A DNA stretch of 64,000 bases from Ardenticatena maritima (GTDB taxonomy: Bacteria > Chloroflexota > Anaerolineae > Ardenticatenales > Ardenticatenaceae). The DNA is taken from positions 620,001 to 684,000 of the forward strand of contig NZ_LGKN01000003.1 of NCBI RefSeq assembly GCF_001306175.1, written 5' to 3'. This document shows positions 45,955 through 55,024 of the stretch, one piece after another. The notes beneath the pieces were generated by a model that was given only the letters and a program-made list of their open reading frames with translations, ran no database searches and was not told where the DNA came from. Every line of letters begins with the position of its first letter. The stretch's first letter is position 1. The position numbers were made by a program, and so were the translations under genes.

Positions 45955-46670
45955 CGGCTGCTCCCTTGGTAGAGGATGACCGCGAGAAGGGTAAAGAGGA
46001 GTGCGGCAAGCGTCAAGCGCGGCAGCGCGAGCAAGGGCTTCTCCACCGTTGGGGGTGGGGCTGATGGTGCGGCTTCGGGGGTAGCACTTGCAGCGGCGAT
46101 GTCGGCGCTTGCAGCGCTTCCAGCCGCTCCTGTTTGGGTTATGGTGCGTGTCAACGCCGAGGGCGCTTCTTCCGCCTGCATGCTTTCGATACCGCTTTCT
46201 TCCGACGCCTCAGCGGCGCTTTCTTCTTCTGCGGTGATGAAGGCTTCCCCAGCCGGCGGGGCGGCTTTTTCAGCCGGCGCGGATTCTGCTTGCATGTCCA
46301 TTTGCATTTCCATTGCCGTGGGCATGGGCGCTTCTGCCATCGGCGTGGCGAGCGATAGCACGTTGAGCACCAGCAACAACAGAACAATGGCAGTGCCTGC
46401 ATAACTGGCAACGCGGAAGAGCGGACGCCAGGCCGCCAGCCAGGTTTGCCAACGCGGGCGCGCCGGTTCCAGGTCGGCGCGGCGCACGTAGAAGGGGCGC
46501 GGCTCACGCACTTCGGGCAACTGCGCCATGAGGCTGACGGTCCAGCGCAGTTCGTCGAGTTCGCGCCGACACTCGGCGCAAGCGCTGAGATGGGCTTCAA
46601 TCGCTTCGCGCTCTTCTGCGCTCACTTCGTTATCAAGATAGGCTGACAATGTTTCTGGATTGATGTGCAT
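45933..46670 (-). CDS. Anti-sigma factor with zinc-finger (zf-HC2) domain
   Basis: 245 aa from the ATG at 46670; a TTG at 46682 is possible. Residues 2-60 are the anti-sigma domain with H27-x3-C31-x2-C34 (HLSACAEC). A membrane segment follows (about residues 90-112), then a low-complexity Ala/Glu/Met region, and a second membrane helix near the C terminus (ALLFTLLAVILYQG). The two-helix layout puts the long acidic middle region outside the cell. It lies directly downstream of the ECF sigma gene, the standard arrangement for a sigma/anti-sigma pair. Confidence 0.88.
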   Translation of the reverse strand: MHINPETLSAYLDNEVSAEEREAIEAHLSACAECRRELDELRWTVSLMAQLPEVREPRPFYVRRADLEPARPRWQTWLAAWRPLFRVASYAGTAIVLLLLVLNVLSLATPMAEAPMPTAMEMQMDMQAESAPAEKAAPPAGEAFITAEEESAAEASEESGIESMQAEEAPSALTRTITQTGAAGSAASADIAAASATPEAAPSAPPPTVEKPLLALPRLTLAALLFTLLAVILYQGSSRWAPPNR

Positions 46671-46690
46671 GGCTTGTTTCAACTCTGCTT

Positions 46691-47377
46691 CTAGGGCCTG
46701 TTTTGAAAACGATACGCAGGCGGTAAAAGTTCCTCATGTTCTCGTAATGCGTCGCGCATTTTGCGGCGTGCGCGGAACAAGCGGCTTTTCACCGTGCCAA
46801 TCTCAATGCCCAGAATCTCGGCGATTTCGTGATACTTGTAGCCTTGGATGTCGGCCAAGACGAGCACCGCCCGCTGGTCGGGTGGCAGGGTAAGCAAAAG
46901 GGCTTGCAACAATTCATGCAATTCTTGCTGTTCTACGGCTTCATCGGGACGCTCAGGCGCCACCTGTTCAAAAGGGCGGTCTGGTTTGTCAGGGTCAAGC
47001 AGCAGGGCGTCCAGCGAAGCCGTGGGACGGCGTTTGTGCGCACGCAGCGCATCGTAGCATTTGTTGGTGACGATTCGCAACAACCACGCCTTGAACGATG
47101 TGCCGGGCTGATAGGTGTCCAGTTTGCGGTAGGCGGCGAGAAACGCTTCTTGCGTTGCATCGGCGGCGGCGTCGGCGTCCCCCATGATGCGGTAGGCGAC
47201 GTTGTACGCCAACCGCTGGTAGCGCCCCACCAGTTGGTTGAACGCGTCAAGGTCGCCTGCTTGTGCGGCTTCCACGAGCGGGCGATCGTCAGTTGTTGGG
47301 TGGGGTTGGGTTGTCGTGCGCACTCCCAGCCGGACAAGGATGTACGCCAGCAGGAGCCAAAGCCAGAATTGGGTCAT
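46691..47377 (-). CDS. ECF RNA polymerase sigma factor with an N-terminal hydrophobic helix
   Basis: 228 aa. Region 2 is YQRLAYNVAYRIMGDADAAA ... TQEAFLAAYRKLDTY with SFKAWLLRIVTNKCYDALR. Region 4 is LPPDQRAVLVLADIQGYKYH with EIAEILGIEIGTVKSRLFRA. The unusual part is the N terminus: residues 3-18 (QFWLWLLLAYILVRLG) form an apparent membrane helix before region 2. A GTG in VRTTTQ could be a start without the helix, but it has no better ribosome site. The factor heads the run anti-sigma, polX, GT-like, ligA and is probably autoregulated. Confidence 0.9.
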   Translation of the reverse strand: MTQFWLWLLLAYILVRLGVRTTTQPHPTTDDRPLVEAAQAGDLDAFNQLVGRYQRLAYNVAYRIMGDADAAADATQEAFLAAYRKLDTYQPGTSFKAWLLRIVTNKCYDALRAHKRRPTASLDALLLDPDKPDRPFEQVAPERPDEAVEQQELHELLQALLLTLPPDQRAVLVLADIQGYKYHEIAEILGIEIGTVKSRLFRARRKMRDALREHEELLPPAYRFQNRP

Positions 47378-47496
47378 AGAACTCGTTTGACGCGCGAGGG
47401 CTTCATTTTATACTGTGCTGCACCTTCTTGAATCTGCATTGTATCGCAAAGTGGAAAGATGGCGAACCTCAAAACCAACAACATGTGTGAACATCT

Positions 47497-48480
47497 ATGC
47501 CTGGCTTGATACGGCGCGCTGCATTTGGGCTGCTTCTGTTTGCTATTGGGCTGAGCGCCGGCCTTTTTTATGGGTTAGTCCAAAACCCTGTGACGTATGA
47601 AAATGTCTATCCCGCCGACCTTGCCGCCGAGTATCGTACCGACTATCTCCGCATGACCGCTATTTCGTTCTTGCTGAATGGTGATACTGAAAAAGCGCGG
47701 CAACGGTTGATTTGGCTCCAGACGGCGCCTTCGGCGTTGCGTCTGCATGTGCAGGAAGCCGCCGCCCAAAACGACCCCGCTGCGCCGGCACTGGCGGCGC
47801 TGGCGCGCGCCTTTGGCGCACTCCCGCCTGAGATGGCGATGTATTTGCCGACTGCTACGCCGACGCCCACCCCCACACCAACAATCACGCCCACACCGAC
47901 GCCAACGTTTACGCCGACACCGACCCCCTCGCCAACGGCTACGCCCACCGCAACGCCGACGCCCATTCCTACCGCCACACCACCGCCCACACCCACAGCG
48001 CGCCCACGCCCACCAGCGGCAACGCGCGTTGCGCCCACCGCCACACCAACGCCCGCGCTTGATTTTGTGGTGCGCATGGCGCGTCTGGTTCCCAAAGAAG
48101 AAAACGGCGGTTGTCCGGGGCGCAACATTCTCTATGTGCGCGTGCGTGATGCGCAGGGGCGCCCCTTGGATGGGGTGCGCGTTGAAGTGCGCTGGAAAGA
48201 TGGGCGTTTTGTGCTGGTGAGCGGCTCGAAAGAGGGGCAACCGGGGAACGCCGAGTTTGTCATGTCCGGTGGGTATTGGGTGCGTGTGGTTGGCGACGTG
48301 CAGGGACGCACCTACCGCAGTGAGGAAACGCGCGAACTCAACAACATGACGCCCTCGTATGCCGATTTGATTGCCGCAGGCTACTGCACGAGCGAAGACG
48401 ATTGCCGCTTGCAAGAAGAACGCGGGCAGTTGTGCCCGGGCTTCTACTCATGGGAAGTGGAGTTTCAACGCACATGGTAA
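47497..48480 (+). CDS. Exported/anchored protein with Thr-Pro-rich linker and Ig-like C-terminal domain
   Basis: 327 aa. It has an N-terminal membrane helix ([20 protein letters not shown]), a helical region (residues about 45-110), a Thr-Pro linker of about 60 residues (about 118-180), and a C-terminal domain of about 120 residues with paired cysteines ([19 protein letters not shown] ... GYCTSEDDC ... QLCPGF). The C-terminal domain resembles a carboxypeptidase-regulatory or Ig-like beta sandwich ([13 protein letters not shown]). No enzyme motif. The next gene is a paralogue. The Thr-Pro linker is seen often in Chloroflexota cell-surface proteins. Confidence 0.75.
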   Translation: MPGLIRRAAFGLLLFAIGLSAGLFYGLVQNPVTYENVYPADLAAEYRTDYLRMTAISFLLNGDTEKARQRLIWLQTAPSALRLHVQEAAAQNDPAAPALAALARAFGALPPEMAMYLPTATPTPTPTPTITPTPTPTFTPTPTPSPTATPTATPTPIPTATPPPTPTARPRPPAATRVAPTATPTPALDFVVRMARLVPKEENGGCPGRNILYVRVRDAQGRPLDGVRVEVRWKDGRFVLVSGSKEGQPGNAEFVMSGGYWVRVVGDVQGRTYRSEETRELNNMTPSYADLIAAGYCTSEDDCRLQEERGQLCPGFYSWEVEFQRTW

Positions 48481-49304
48481 GGTTGCTCAAAACGCTTTGG
48501 TGGCTCTGGTTGCTTCTTGCCGGGTTCGGCGTAGGGGTTCTGCTGGCGTGGGGTCCTCTTGCCCCCCAACCCGGCACCCAATCGCCCGCTGAATTGCGCC
48601 CTGATGTGCGGCGCGATATGCTTTTTCTGATTGCGGACACGTATGCCTATGAGCATGATTTGCGCAAAGCCCGCGAACGCTTTGCCGCTCTCAACCTGAC
48701 CAACCCGACGCCTATCTTCACGCTCCTGGTGGATGAAGCCCTGCGCGAAGGGCGCGAAGAAGAAGCCCGCCGTCTGGCGCAATTGGCGGTGGCGCTGGAA
48801 TACGATACGCCCGTTTTGCGTGCGTTAGCGCATACCGCAACCCCGACACCAACGCCGACGCCATCCCCCACACCATCGCCTGATGTGGGCGCGACGCCCC
48901 AGCCGTCTCCCTCGGCGGAAGCCGTACAAGGACGCTACGAGTGGGTGGTTGTCGAACGGCGGCCGCTAACATGCGCCGAGCAACCCGGTGATGCGCCTTT
49001 GCTTGTGGTGTATGTGGAAGACGCCGACGGGAAGCCGCTCAGCGGCGTTCCCTTGCTGGCGCAAAGCGAGACCGATACGCAACGCTTCTTCACCGGCTTG
49101 AAACCCGACAACCCCGGCTATGCCGACCTGGAAGTTGCCGGCAGCCGCTACACTGTGCGCGTTGACCAGGGGCAAAGTGAAGTGGCGCTGGACTTGACAA
49201 TGCCATCAGAGAACGCAAAATGCAGTCAGCTCTCGACAGAAGAAGCGGCAACCGCCATACGCGGGTGGGTTGTGCGTTTTCGTCGTGTGTCGCCTGCACC
49301 CTAA
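48474..49304 (+). CDS. Paralogue of the preceding Thr-Pro-linker protein
   Basis: 276 aa, overlapping the previous stop. It has the same order as its neighbour: N-terminal membrane helix ([19 protein letters not shown]), helical region ([31 protein letters not shown]), a short TP linker ([19 protein letters not shown]), and a beta domain with paired Cys (LTCAEQ, NAKCSQL) and [14 protein letters not shown]. The pair arose by duplication. The helical part resembles a tetratricopeptide-like hairpin but is too short to name. Confidence 0.72.
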   Translation: MVRLLKTLWWLWLLLAGFGVGVLLAWGPLAPQPGTQSPAELRPDVRRDMLFLIADTYAYEHDLRKARERFAALNLTNPTPIFTLLVDEALREGREEEARRLAQLAVALEYDTPVLRALAHTATPTPTPTPSPTPSPDVGATPQPSPSAEAVQGRYEWVVVERRPLTCAEQPGDAPLLVVYVEDADGKPLSGVPLLAQSETDTQRFFTGLKPDNPGYADLEVAGSRYTVRVDQGQSEVALDLTMPSENAKCSQLSTEEAATAIRGWVVRFRRVSPAP

Positions 49305-49334
49305 ATCCGCCCCAGCAGAAAAGGAGATGGTCAC

Positions 49335-51242
49335 GTGCTGAAGCGTTTTTTGAAAAATGCGCCTTTGTTTTCCCGCTTGACTGACGAAGAGCGTCAAGTC
49401 ATCGCCGCGCATATGCACCTGCAACGTTTTCACCAGGGCGATATCCTGTTTGAACAGGGCGCACCGGCGACGGCGATGTACGTCGTGCGGTCTGGATTGC
49501 TGCGACTTATCAACGTTGAGGATGGGCGTATCATCGCCAACCTTGGTCCCGCCAATCTGGCCGGCGAAACTGACATGATTTTGGGGTTGCCGTATGAAGT
49601 GCGCGGCGAAGCCGCCACCGATTTGGATGTCTGGGTGCTGTCGCGCAACGATTGGCTGGATATCATCGAAATGCACCCCCTGATTGCCATCAAGGTCGGG
49701 AGTTTCCTGGGACAGCCGATTGGCGATACGAAGACCTACCTGACGACGCTTCTGCAACAGTCGTCGCTTTTTGAAGACGTACCCGTGCATGTGCTGGAAG
49801 CCCTGGCTGAGCAGATGCAACTTGAAACCAAGCAACATGGCGAACTGGTGTTCCAGGCCAACGCCCCCGCCCGCTACGCCTACACCATTGGCGAAGGGCG
49901 CGTCGCCCTTGTTTCCATCAACCCGAATGACACCGACCCTTTCCGCTATGCGGCACAGGGGGATTGGATTGGCGTCGAAGCGGTCTTGCGTGGCGGCACC
50001 TACGGCGCGGTTGCGCGTGCTGACGGCGATGTGCAGCTCTGGAAAATTGAGCGTGAAGCGCTTCTCGACCTTGTAGAGCGGTATCCGCTCTTGCGGGATA
50101 TCTTCCGACGCCAGCAACCCGAAGCTGAAACGATTGACCGCATTGCCGCCCGTGATGCGCTGCAACAAACCAATTTGTTTGCAGATTTGCCGCTGGACGT
50201 GCTGGATGACGTCATTCGTTCACTCATTGTCGAACACGTGGAACCCAACGAAGTCCTGGCGTCTCCGCAAGAGCCGCTCAACGCCCTCTGCATTTTGCAC
50301 CGTGGCCGGTTGCAAGTGATTGAAGATGGGAAGGTGCTCGCCGAGTATGAGGAAGGTTCAACATTTGGCGAAAACATTTTGCTGACGGGGCGTCCTTTGA
50401 CGCAAACCATACGTGCTGTTGAAGCGAGCACGCTCTGGTGTTTGCCCAAAGAGACGTTCGAGCGCCTGATGGCGCGGCATAATGAACTGGGAAGCCGTGT
50501 CAGCTTTTTGTTGCGTAGTCTGCTCAGTGAGGAGCAAGCGGCGTCCCCTGAACAACAATCGTTCCTGCGCATGTTTCCTCTCTTTTTCGCGCTGGATGAT
50601 GAGGCGCTCGCAGCGATCGAAGCCACATTGCGCCGTGAAGTCTATCCGGCGGGCACACTCATTTATCATCAAGGTGAATGGCCTGAAGCCTTCTACCTGG
50701 TGTACGAAGGCGAAGTGCGCGTGACCAATTCGCGCGGCAAAGTGACGATTGTGCGCCCTGGCGGTTTTCTGGGCGAAACAGCGCTCCTGACGGGCAGCGA
50801 ACACGCTGAAACGGCGCAAACCATCACCGATGTGATTGTGTATGCCATGCCGCGCCCTGATTTCGAGGCAATGTTGGAGCGCCATCCACACATTGCCTTG
50901 TCGTTGAGCCGCACGTTGAGCGCACGCCTGCAACGGTTGCAGAAGAACGAGACCGCGCCATTACTGCAAGACAGTGAACGTGCAAGCCCTGGCGCGCGCG
51001 CCGCGAACGCTTTGGTCTTTGACCGCGAGTCTGCTGGGCTCTCAACGCATCTCTGGGATCAAGCGATCGAATGGTTTGCGTATCTTTCAACAGGCGCCAA
51101 AATTCGTTTGGTGATTGTGGCGCTGCTCTTCTTCTGGCTTGTGGGGGTTGTTGCTCCGTGGCTTGTGGTGCAGCGGCTGGAAGGGGAGAGCCTCAACATG
51201 CGTGAGACGCCTGCGGTGGTGTTTGTTGAAACCATCATCTAA
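49335..51242 (+). CDS. Four tandem cyclic-nucleotide-binding domains with C-terminal membrane anchor
   Basis: 635 aa. Four CNBD modules are readable at about residues 12-125, 145-260, 285-395 and 410-525. Each begins with an LFxxL-type helix (APLFSRLTDEERQV, SSLFEDVPVHVLEAL, TNLFADLPLDVLDDV, FPLFFALDDEALAAI). GxxxGE-type phosphate cassettes are present (LAGETDMILG, FGENILLTG, FLGETALLTGSEHA) but vary, and the second copy is degenerate (WIGVEAVLR). A single membrane helix lies near the C terminus (IRLVIVALLFFWLVGVVAPW). No kinase, DNA-binding or channel domain is attached. It may be a membrane-tethered sensor of cyclic nucleotides. Confidence 0.85.
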   Translation: MLKRFLKNAPLFSRLTDEERQVIAAHMHLQRFHQGDILFEQGAPATAMYVVRSGLLRLINVEDGRIIANLGPANLAGETDMILGLPYEVRGEAATDLDVWVLSRNDWLDIIEMHPLIAIKVGSFLGQPIGDTKTYLTTLLQQSSLFEDVPVHVLEALAEQMQLETKQHGELVFQANAPARYAYTIGEGRVALVSINPNDTDPFRYAAQGDWIGVEAVLRGGTYGAVARADGDVQLWKIEREALLDLVERYPLLRDIFRRQQPEAETIDRIAARDALQQTNLFADLPLDVLDDVIRSLIVEHVEPNEVLASPQEPLNALCILHRGRLQVIEDGKVLAEYEEGSTFGENILLTGRPLTQTIRAVEASTLWCLPKETFERLMARHNELGSRVSFLLRSLLSEEQAASPEQQSFLRMFPLFFALDDEALAAIEATLRREVYPAGTLIYHQGEWPEAFYLVYEGEVRVTNSRGKVTIVRPGGFLGETALLTGSEHAETAQTITDVIVYAMPRPDFEAMLERHPHIALSLSRTLSARLQRLQKNETAPLLQDSERASPGARAANALVFDRESAGLSTHLWDQAIEWFAYLSTGAKIRLVIVALLFFWLVGVVAPWLVVQRLEGESLNMRETPAVVFVETII

Positions 51243-51257
51243 GTTGGGCTGTTTTCC

Positions 51258-51297
51258 AAGCGGGGTGCCACATCTCCTGAAAGCCCCCGCTTTTTTT
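51258..51297 (+). terminator. Intrinsic terminator after the four-CNBD gene
   Basis: AAGCGGGG (51258-51265) pairs with CCCCGCTT (51285-51292), and a run of seven T closes it. Confidence 0.8.
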
Positions 51298-51365
51298 ATG
51301 CCGCCGCACTGTGGCGTCTTTGGTTCATATATGAAAGTCAGGAAGCAAGCGAAAGGGTTGACAGA

Positions 51366-53681
51366 ATGACGGATTTGCTTGATGGGTTGAATCCACAGCA
51401 ACGCGAAGCGGTAACCGCCATCGAGGGGCCGGTGCTCGTGCTGGCGGGACCCGGTTCCGGGAAAACGCGCGTGCTCACGCACCGCATTGCATACTTGGTG
51501 AAGGTGGCGGGGATTGAACCGTATTCGATTGTGGCGGTCACGTTCACGAACAAAGCCGCCCGCGAGATGCGCACGCGATTGGAGCAGTTGCTCGGCAATC
51601 GCGCTGAAGGGGTGACGCTGGGCACGTTTCACGCCATTTGCGCCCGCATTCTGCGTCGTTCCATTCACCATTTGGGCTACGAAAATTCATTCGTGATTTA
51701 CGATACCGATGACCAGCGGCGTTTGGTCAAGCAAATTATCATTCAGGACCTCAATCTCAATGAGAAGACGTATCGCCCTGCGGCGGTACAGGCGGCGATT
51801 TCGCGGGCGAAAAATGAACTTTTGACGCCTGAGGCTATGGAAAAAAACGCCGCCTCTTATTGGGAGACAGTAGCGGCGCGGGTGTATGCCCGTTATCAGG
51901 AACGGCTCCAACAAGCCAACGCGCTCGACTTTGACGATTTGCTCTTGTTGACGGTGCGCCTCTTGCGCGAGGTGCCCGCCGAGTTGGAACGCTTGCGGCG
52001 GCGCTGGCATTTTCTGCACATTGATGAGTTTCAGGATACGAACATGCCCCAATACGAACTGGTGCGCCTGCTGGGTGAAACCCACCGCAATGTGTTCGTT
52101 GTGGGGGACATTGACCAATCCATTTACTCCTGGCGCGGAGCGGATTACCGCAACGTGTTGCGCTTTGAACAGGACTTCCCCGAACGGCGCACTATCCTGC
52201 TGGAACAGAACTACCGCTCCACGCAAACCATTCTCGACGCCGCCCAAGCCGTTATTCGGCGCAATCGGCACCGCAAGCCGCTGAAACTTTGGACAGACAA
52301 AGGGCGTGGTCAGCCGATTGTCCTGCACGAGGCGTATGATGAGGTTGAAGAAGCGCAATTTGTAGTGCGTGAAATCCGCAATTTGGTGCGACAGGGTGCA
52401 GCACGCTACGCCGACATAGCCGTCATGTATCGCACGAATGCCCAATCGCGTGCGCTGGAAGAAGCCTTTGTGCGCAGTGGCGTGCCCTATGTGCTGGTCG
52501 GGGGAACGCGCTTCTACGAACGGCGTGAAGTGAAGGACTTGCTGGCGTACATGCGACTTATTCACAATCCGTTTGATGCCGTGAGCATGGAGCGCGTCAT
52601 CAATGTGCCGCCGCGTGGTATTGGCGCGCGCACCTGGGAAACGCTGGTGGCATGGGCGAACCAGTTAGGCGTGCCCGTTTATACCGCCTTGCAAGTGCTG
52701 GCGGCGTCACGTGAGGGCGTTGCCACAGAAGAAGACGAAGCGGTCTCCCCCTTCTTGCCCGATATTCCACCCCCGTTTGGCACGCGCGCCGCAAATGTGT
52801 TGGTTGATTTTTACACCATGCTGCGTGACTTTATTCGCGTCCGCCACACCATGAACGCAGTGGATTTGTTGGAAGCGGTCATTAGGCGCATCAACTATCG
52901 CGAGTATGTGGATCGCAACCTGAGCGAAAACGAAGATGATGCTGAAGAGCGTTGGGCAAACGTGCAAGAATTGCTGGCTGTCGCCGACCAGTTTTCGTAT
53001 GCCGATCCCGCGCAAAGCCTTCCCAACTTTCTGGAAGAAGTCGCGTTGGTTTCGGACGCCGATACGATTGATGAAAACCGCGACGTTGTGACGTTGCTCA
53101 CGTTGCACACCGCCAAGGGGCTTGAATACAAAGTTGTGTTCATTACAGGCGTCGAGGAAAACCTGCTTCCACATAGCCGCAGCACGGATGAAATAGACGC
53201 CCTTGATGAAGAGCGCAGGCTCTTTTACGTTGGCATAACGCGCGCCAAAGAGCGACTCTATCTGCTCTATGCCTTCCGCCGCCAGACATGGGGCGGCTAC
53301 GAGACGCGCCAGCCGTCGCGTTTTTTGCGGGATATTCCGGCTGAATTGCTGGCAACCCCGCGAAAAAGCGCACCACGCCAGGGCACATTGGGCATCGGGA
53401 GAACAACGGCATCGCGCCCGCGACCAAGTAGCACACGTTCACCCCACGATGCACGCCTGCAACAACGCAAGGTGGAACGCCAGGAAACCGCCCGTGCTGA
53501 GAAAGCCAGCCTTTCGTTTGCCGCAGGCGACCGTGTGCGGCATCCGAAGTTTGGGGAAGGGGTTGTCATATCCAGCACACGCACACGCAGCGGCGATGAA
53601 GAGGTCACGGTGGCGTTTGAAGCCGAGGGTATCAAAAAATTGCTGGCGAGTTTTGCCAAATTAGAGAAAATTGCAAAATAG
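51366..53681 (+). CDS. UvrD/PcrA-type superfamily 1 DNA helicase
   Basis: 771 aa. All helicase motifs of the family are visible: LNPQQREAVTAIEGPVLVLA with GPGSGKTRVLTHRIAYL (Walker A, about residues 22-45), FTNKAARE, TFHAICARILR, DEFQDTNMPQYELV (Walker B), GDIDQSIYSWRGA, LEQNYRST, TLHTAKGLEYKVVF, and YVGITRAKERLYL. It unwinds DNA 3'-5' in nucleotide-excision or mismatch repair and in clearing replication forks. The last 60 residues (DRVRHPKFGEGVVIS) form the Tudor-like RNA-polymerase-binding tail known in PcrA/UvrD. It is isolated by a terminator upstream. Confidence 0.95.
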   Translation: MTDLLDGLNPQQREAVTAIEGPVLVLAGPGSGKTRVLTHRIAYLVKVAGIEPYSIVAVTFTNKAAREMRTRLEQLLGNRAEGVTLGTFHAICARILRRSIHHLGYENSFVIYDTDDQRRLVKQIIIQDLNLNEKTYRPAAVQAAISRAKNELLTPEAMEKNAASYWETVAARVYARYQERLQQANALDFDDLLLLTVRLLREVPAELERLRRRWHFLHIDEFQDTNMPQYELVRLLGETHRNVFVVGDIDQSIYSWRGADYRNVLRFEQDFPERRTILLEQNYRSTQTILDAAQAVIRRNRHRKPLKLWTDKGRGQPIVLHEAYDEVEEAQFVVREIRNLVRQGAARYADIAVMYRTNAQSRALEEAFVRSGVPYVLVGGTRFYERREVKDLLAYMRLIHNPFDAVSMERVINVPPRGIGARTWETLVAWANQLGVPVYTALQVLAASREGVATEEDEAVSPFLPDIPPPFGTRAANVLVDFYTMLRDFIRVRHTMNAVDLLEAVIRRINYREYVDRNLSENEDDAEERWANVQELLAVADQFSYADPAQSLPNFLEEVALVSDADTIDENRDVVTLLTLHTAKGLEYKVVFITGVEENLLPHSRSTDEIDALDEERRLFYVGITRAKERLYLLYAFRRQTWGGYETRQPSRFLRDIPAELLATPRKSAPRQGTLGIGRTTASRPRPSSTRSPHDARLQQRKVERQETARAEKASLSFAAGDRVRHPKFGEGVVISSTRTRSGDEEVTVAFEAEGIKKLLASFAKLEKIAK

Positions 53682-53802
53682 GCTGTTCGTATCTTTCAGA
53701 CAAGCGAAGTGTTTTATTCACTGGAACAACGTCCAACGCGGCCGATCAACGGCGACCGACCGCGCAACTTTCTCGCAGAAAACAGGATGGAGAGGTGAAA
53801 AC

Positions 53803-54963
53803 ATGGGAACTCGAAAGTTGCGTGTAGGTGTCATTGGTGTCGGTGCCATTGCTACTCACGAAGTGCATGGCCATATCCCCAATTATTTGCGTATCCCCGA
53901 AGTGGAGTTGGTGGCGCTGAGCGATGTCAACGGGCGTCGTGCGCGGTACGTCGCCGATCGTTTTGGCATCCCGCAGGTGTACACCCACTTCCGCGATATG
54001 CTCAAGCATGCCGACCTTGACGCTGTGAGTATCTGTACGCCCAATTACCTGCACGCTGCGATTGCCATTGGTTGCCTGGAAGCGGGCGTGCATGTGCTCG
54101 TGGAAAAGCCGATGGCGTTGACAACGCAAGGGGCGCAGAAGATGATCGAAGCCGCCCGCGCGAACAACGCTATCCTGTTTGTGGGGATGAACAACCGTTT
54201 TCGCAACGATACGCGGGCGCTCAAACTGATGGTTGAGCAGGGTGCGCTTGGGGACGTCTATTATCTCAAAACGGGATGGTTGCGTGGCACAAACGCCACG
54301 GAGTTGAGTAGTTGGTTCACCAGCAAAGCCCAGGCGGGCGGCGGGCCGCTTTGGGATATTGGGCTGGTGATGCTTGATTTGGGGCTGTGGATGCTCGATT
54401 TCCCCCAACCGGCGTCTGTGATGGGCGCGATTTTCACAGGCATTGCCGAGCCGGAAGATGAGGATGTCAGCGCGCTCGTTGCCCCGATGCAGGAAAGCCC
54501 GTACCCGGTGGAAGATGCGGCAACAGCCCTCGTGCGCTTCAAGAATGGGACCGCAATGATGCTCGAAGTCTCGTGGGTCTCGCAATTGGGCAAGCAGGAT
54601 GATATCTACATGCGGCTTGAAGGGCGGCGGGGCGCTGCTGAGCTGCACAACCCCGACAGTGGCCGCAACCAGAAGGTGCTCAGTGTGCGGGGTGAATTGT
54701 TTGGAACGCGCATGGAGCTGGAACCCGAAATTCCAGAGAGCCAAACGTCATCCCACTTGCTGGAATTGCAGCATTTTGTGGATGTCTGTCTGGGACGCGA
54801 AGCCCCTGTCGTCACACCTGAACAGGGATTGATGGGCGTGCAAATTATTGAAGCAATTTATCGCAGTGCGACAAGTGGGGAGATGGTCTATTTTGATGCG
54901 CCACTCCCTGACGTCCCGGATGAAACGCAAATTGACATAACTCCTGAACCGAATGGTGCGTGA
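53803..54963 (+). CDS. Gfo/Idh/MocA-family NAD(P)-dependent oxidoreductase
   Basis: 386 aa; the ATG at 53803 follows GGAGAGGTGAAAAC. The Rossmann motif is VGVIGVGAIATHEVHG (about residues 7-22). VELVALSDVNGRRARYVADR, VSICTPNYLHAAIAI and VLVEKPMAL (E-K-P, about residue 105) follow as in the family. The C-terminal half is the substrate-binding alpha/beta domain, with GGGPLWDIGLVMLDLGLWML carrying the family's D-x-x-x/H region. It oxidises or reduces a sugar or sugar derivative; which one is unknown. Confidence 0.88.
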   Translation: MGTRKLRVGVIGVGAIATHEVHGHIPNYLRIPEVELVALSDVNGRRARYVADRFGIPQVYTHFRDMLKHADLDAVSICTPNYLHAAIAIGCLEAGVHVLVEKPMALTTQGAQKMIEAARANNAILFVGMNNRFRNDTRALKLMVEQGALGDVYYLKTGWLRGTNATELSSWFTSKAQAGGGPLWDIGLVMLDLGLWMLDFPQPASVMGAIFTGIAEPEDEDVSALVAPMQESPYPVEDAATALVRFKNGTAMMLEVSWVSQLGKQDDIYMRLEGRRGAAELHNPDSGRNQKVLSVRGELFGTRMELEPEIPESQTSSHLLELQHFVDVCLGREAPVVTPEQGLMGVQIIEAIYRSATSGEMVYFDAPLPDVPDETQIDITPEPNGA

Positions 54964-54993
54964 CACGGTGCAAAGGAGGGGAGTGTGAGCAGA

Positions 54994-55024
54994 ACGAGGC
55001 GGGGTTAGCGCCCCGCCTCGTTTG
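54994..55024. terminator. Bidirectional terminator between convergent genes
   Basis: ACGAGGCGGGG (54994-55004) pairs with CCCCGCCTCGT (55011-55021), an 11-bp perfect stem with a 6-nt loop, followed by TTTG on the plus strand. The TAA stop of the minus-strand transferase (55005-55007) lies in the loop. Confidence 0.8.

Noticed and set aside
47643-48128. Gly-Val-rich minus-strand frame
   Set aside because: It is the antisense of the Thr-Pro linker codons at 47850-48060, not a real repeat protein.
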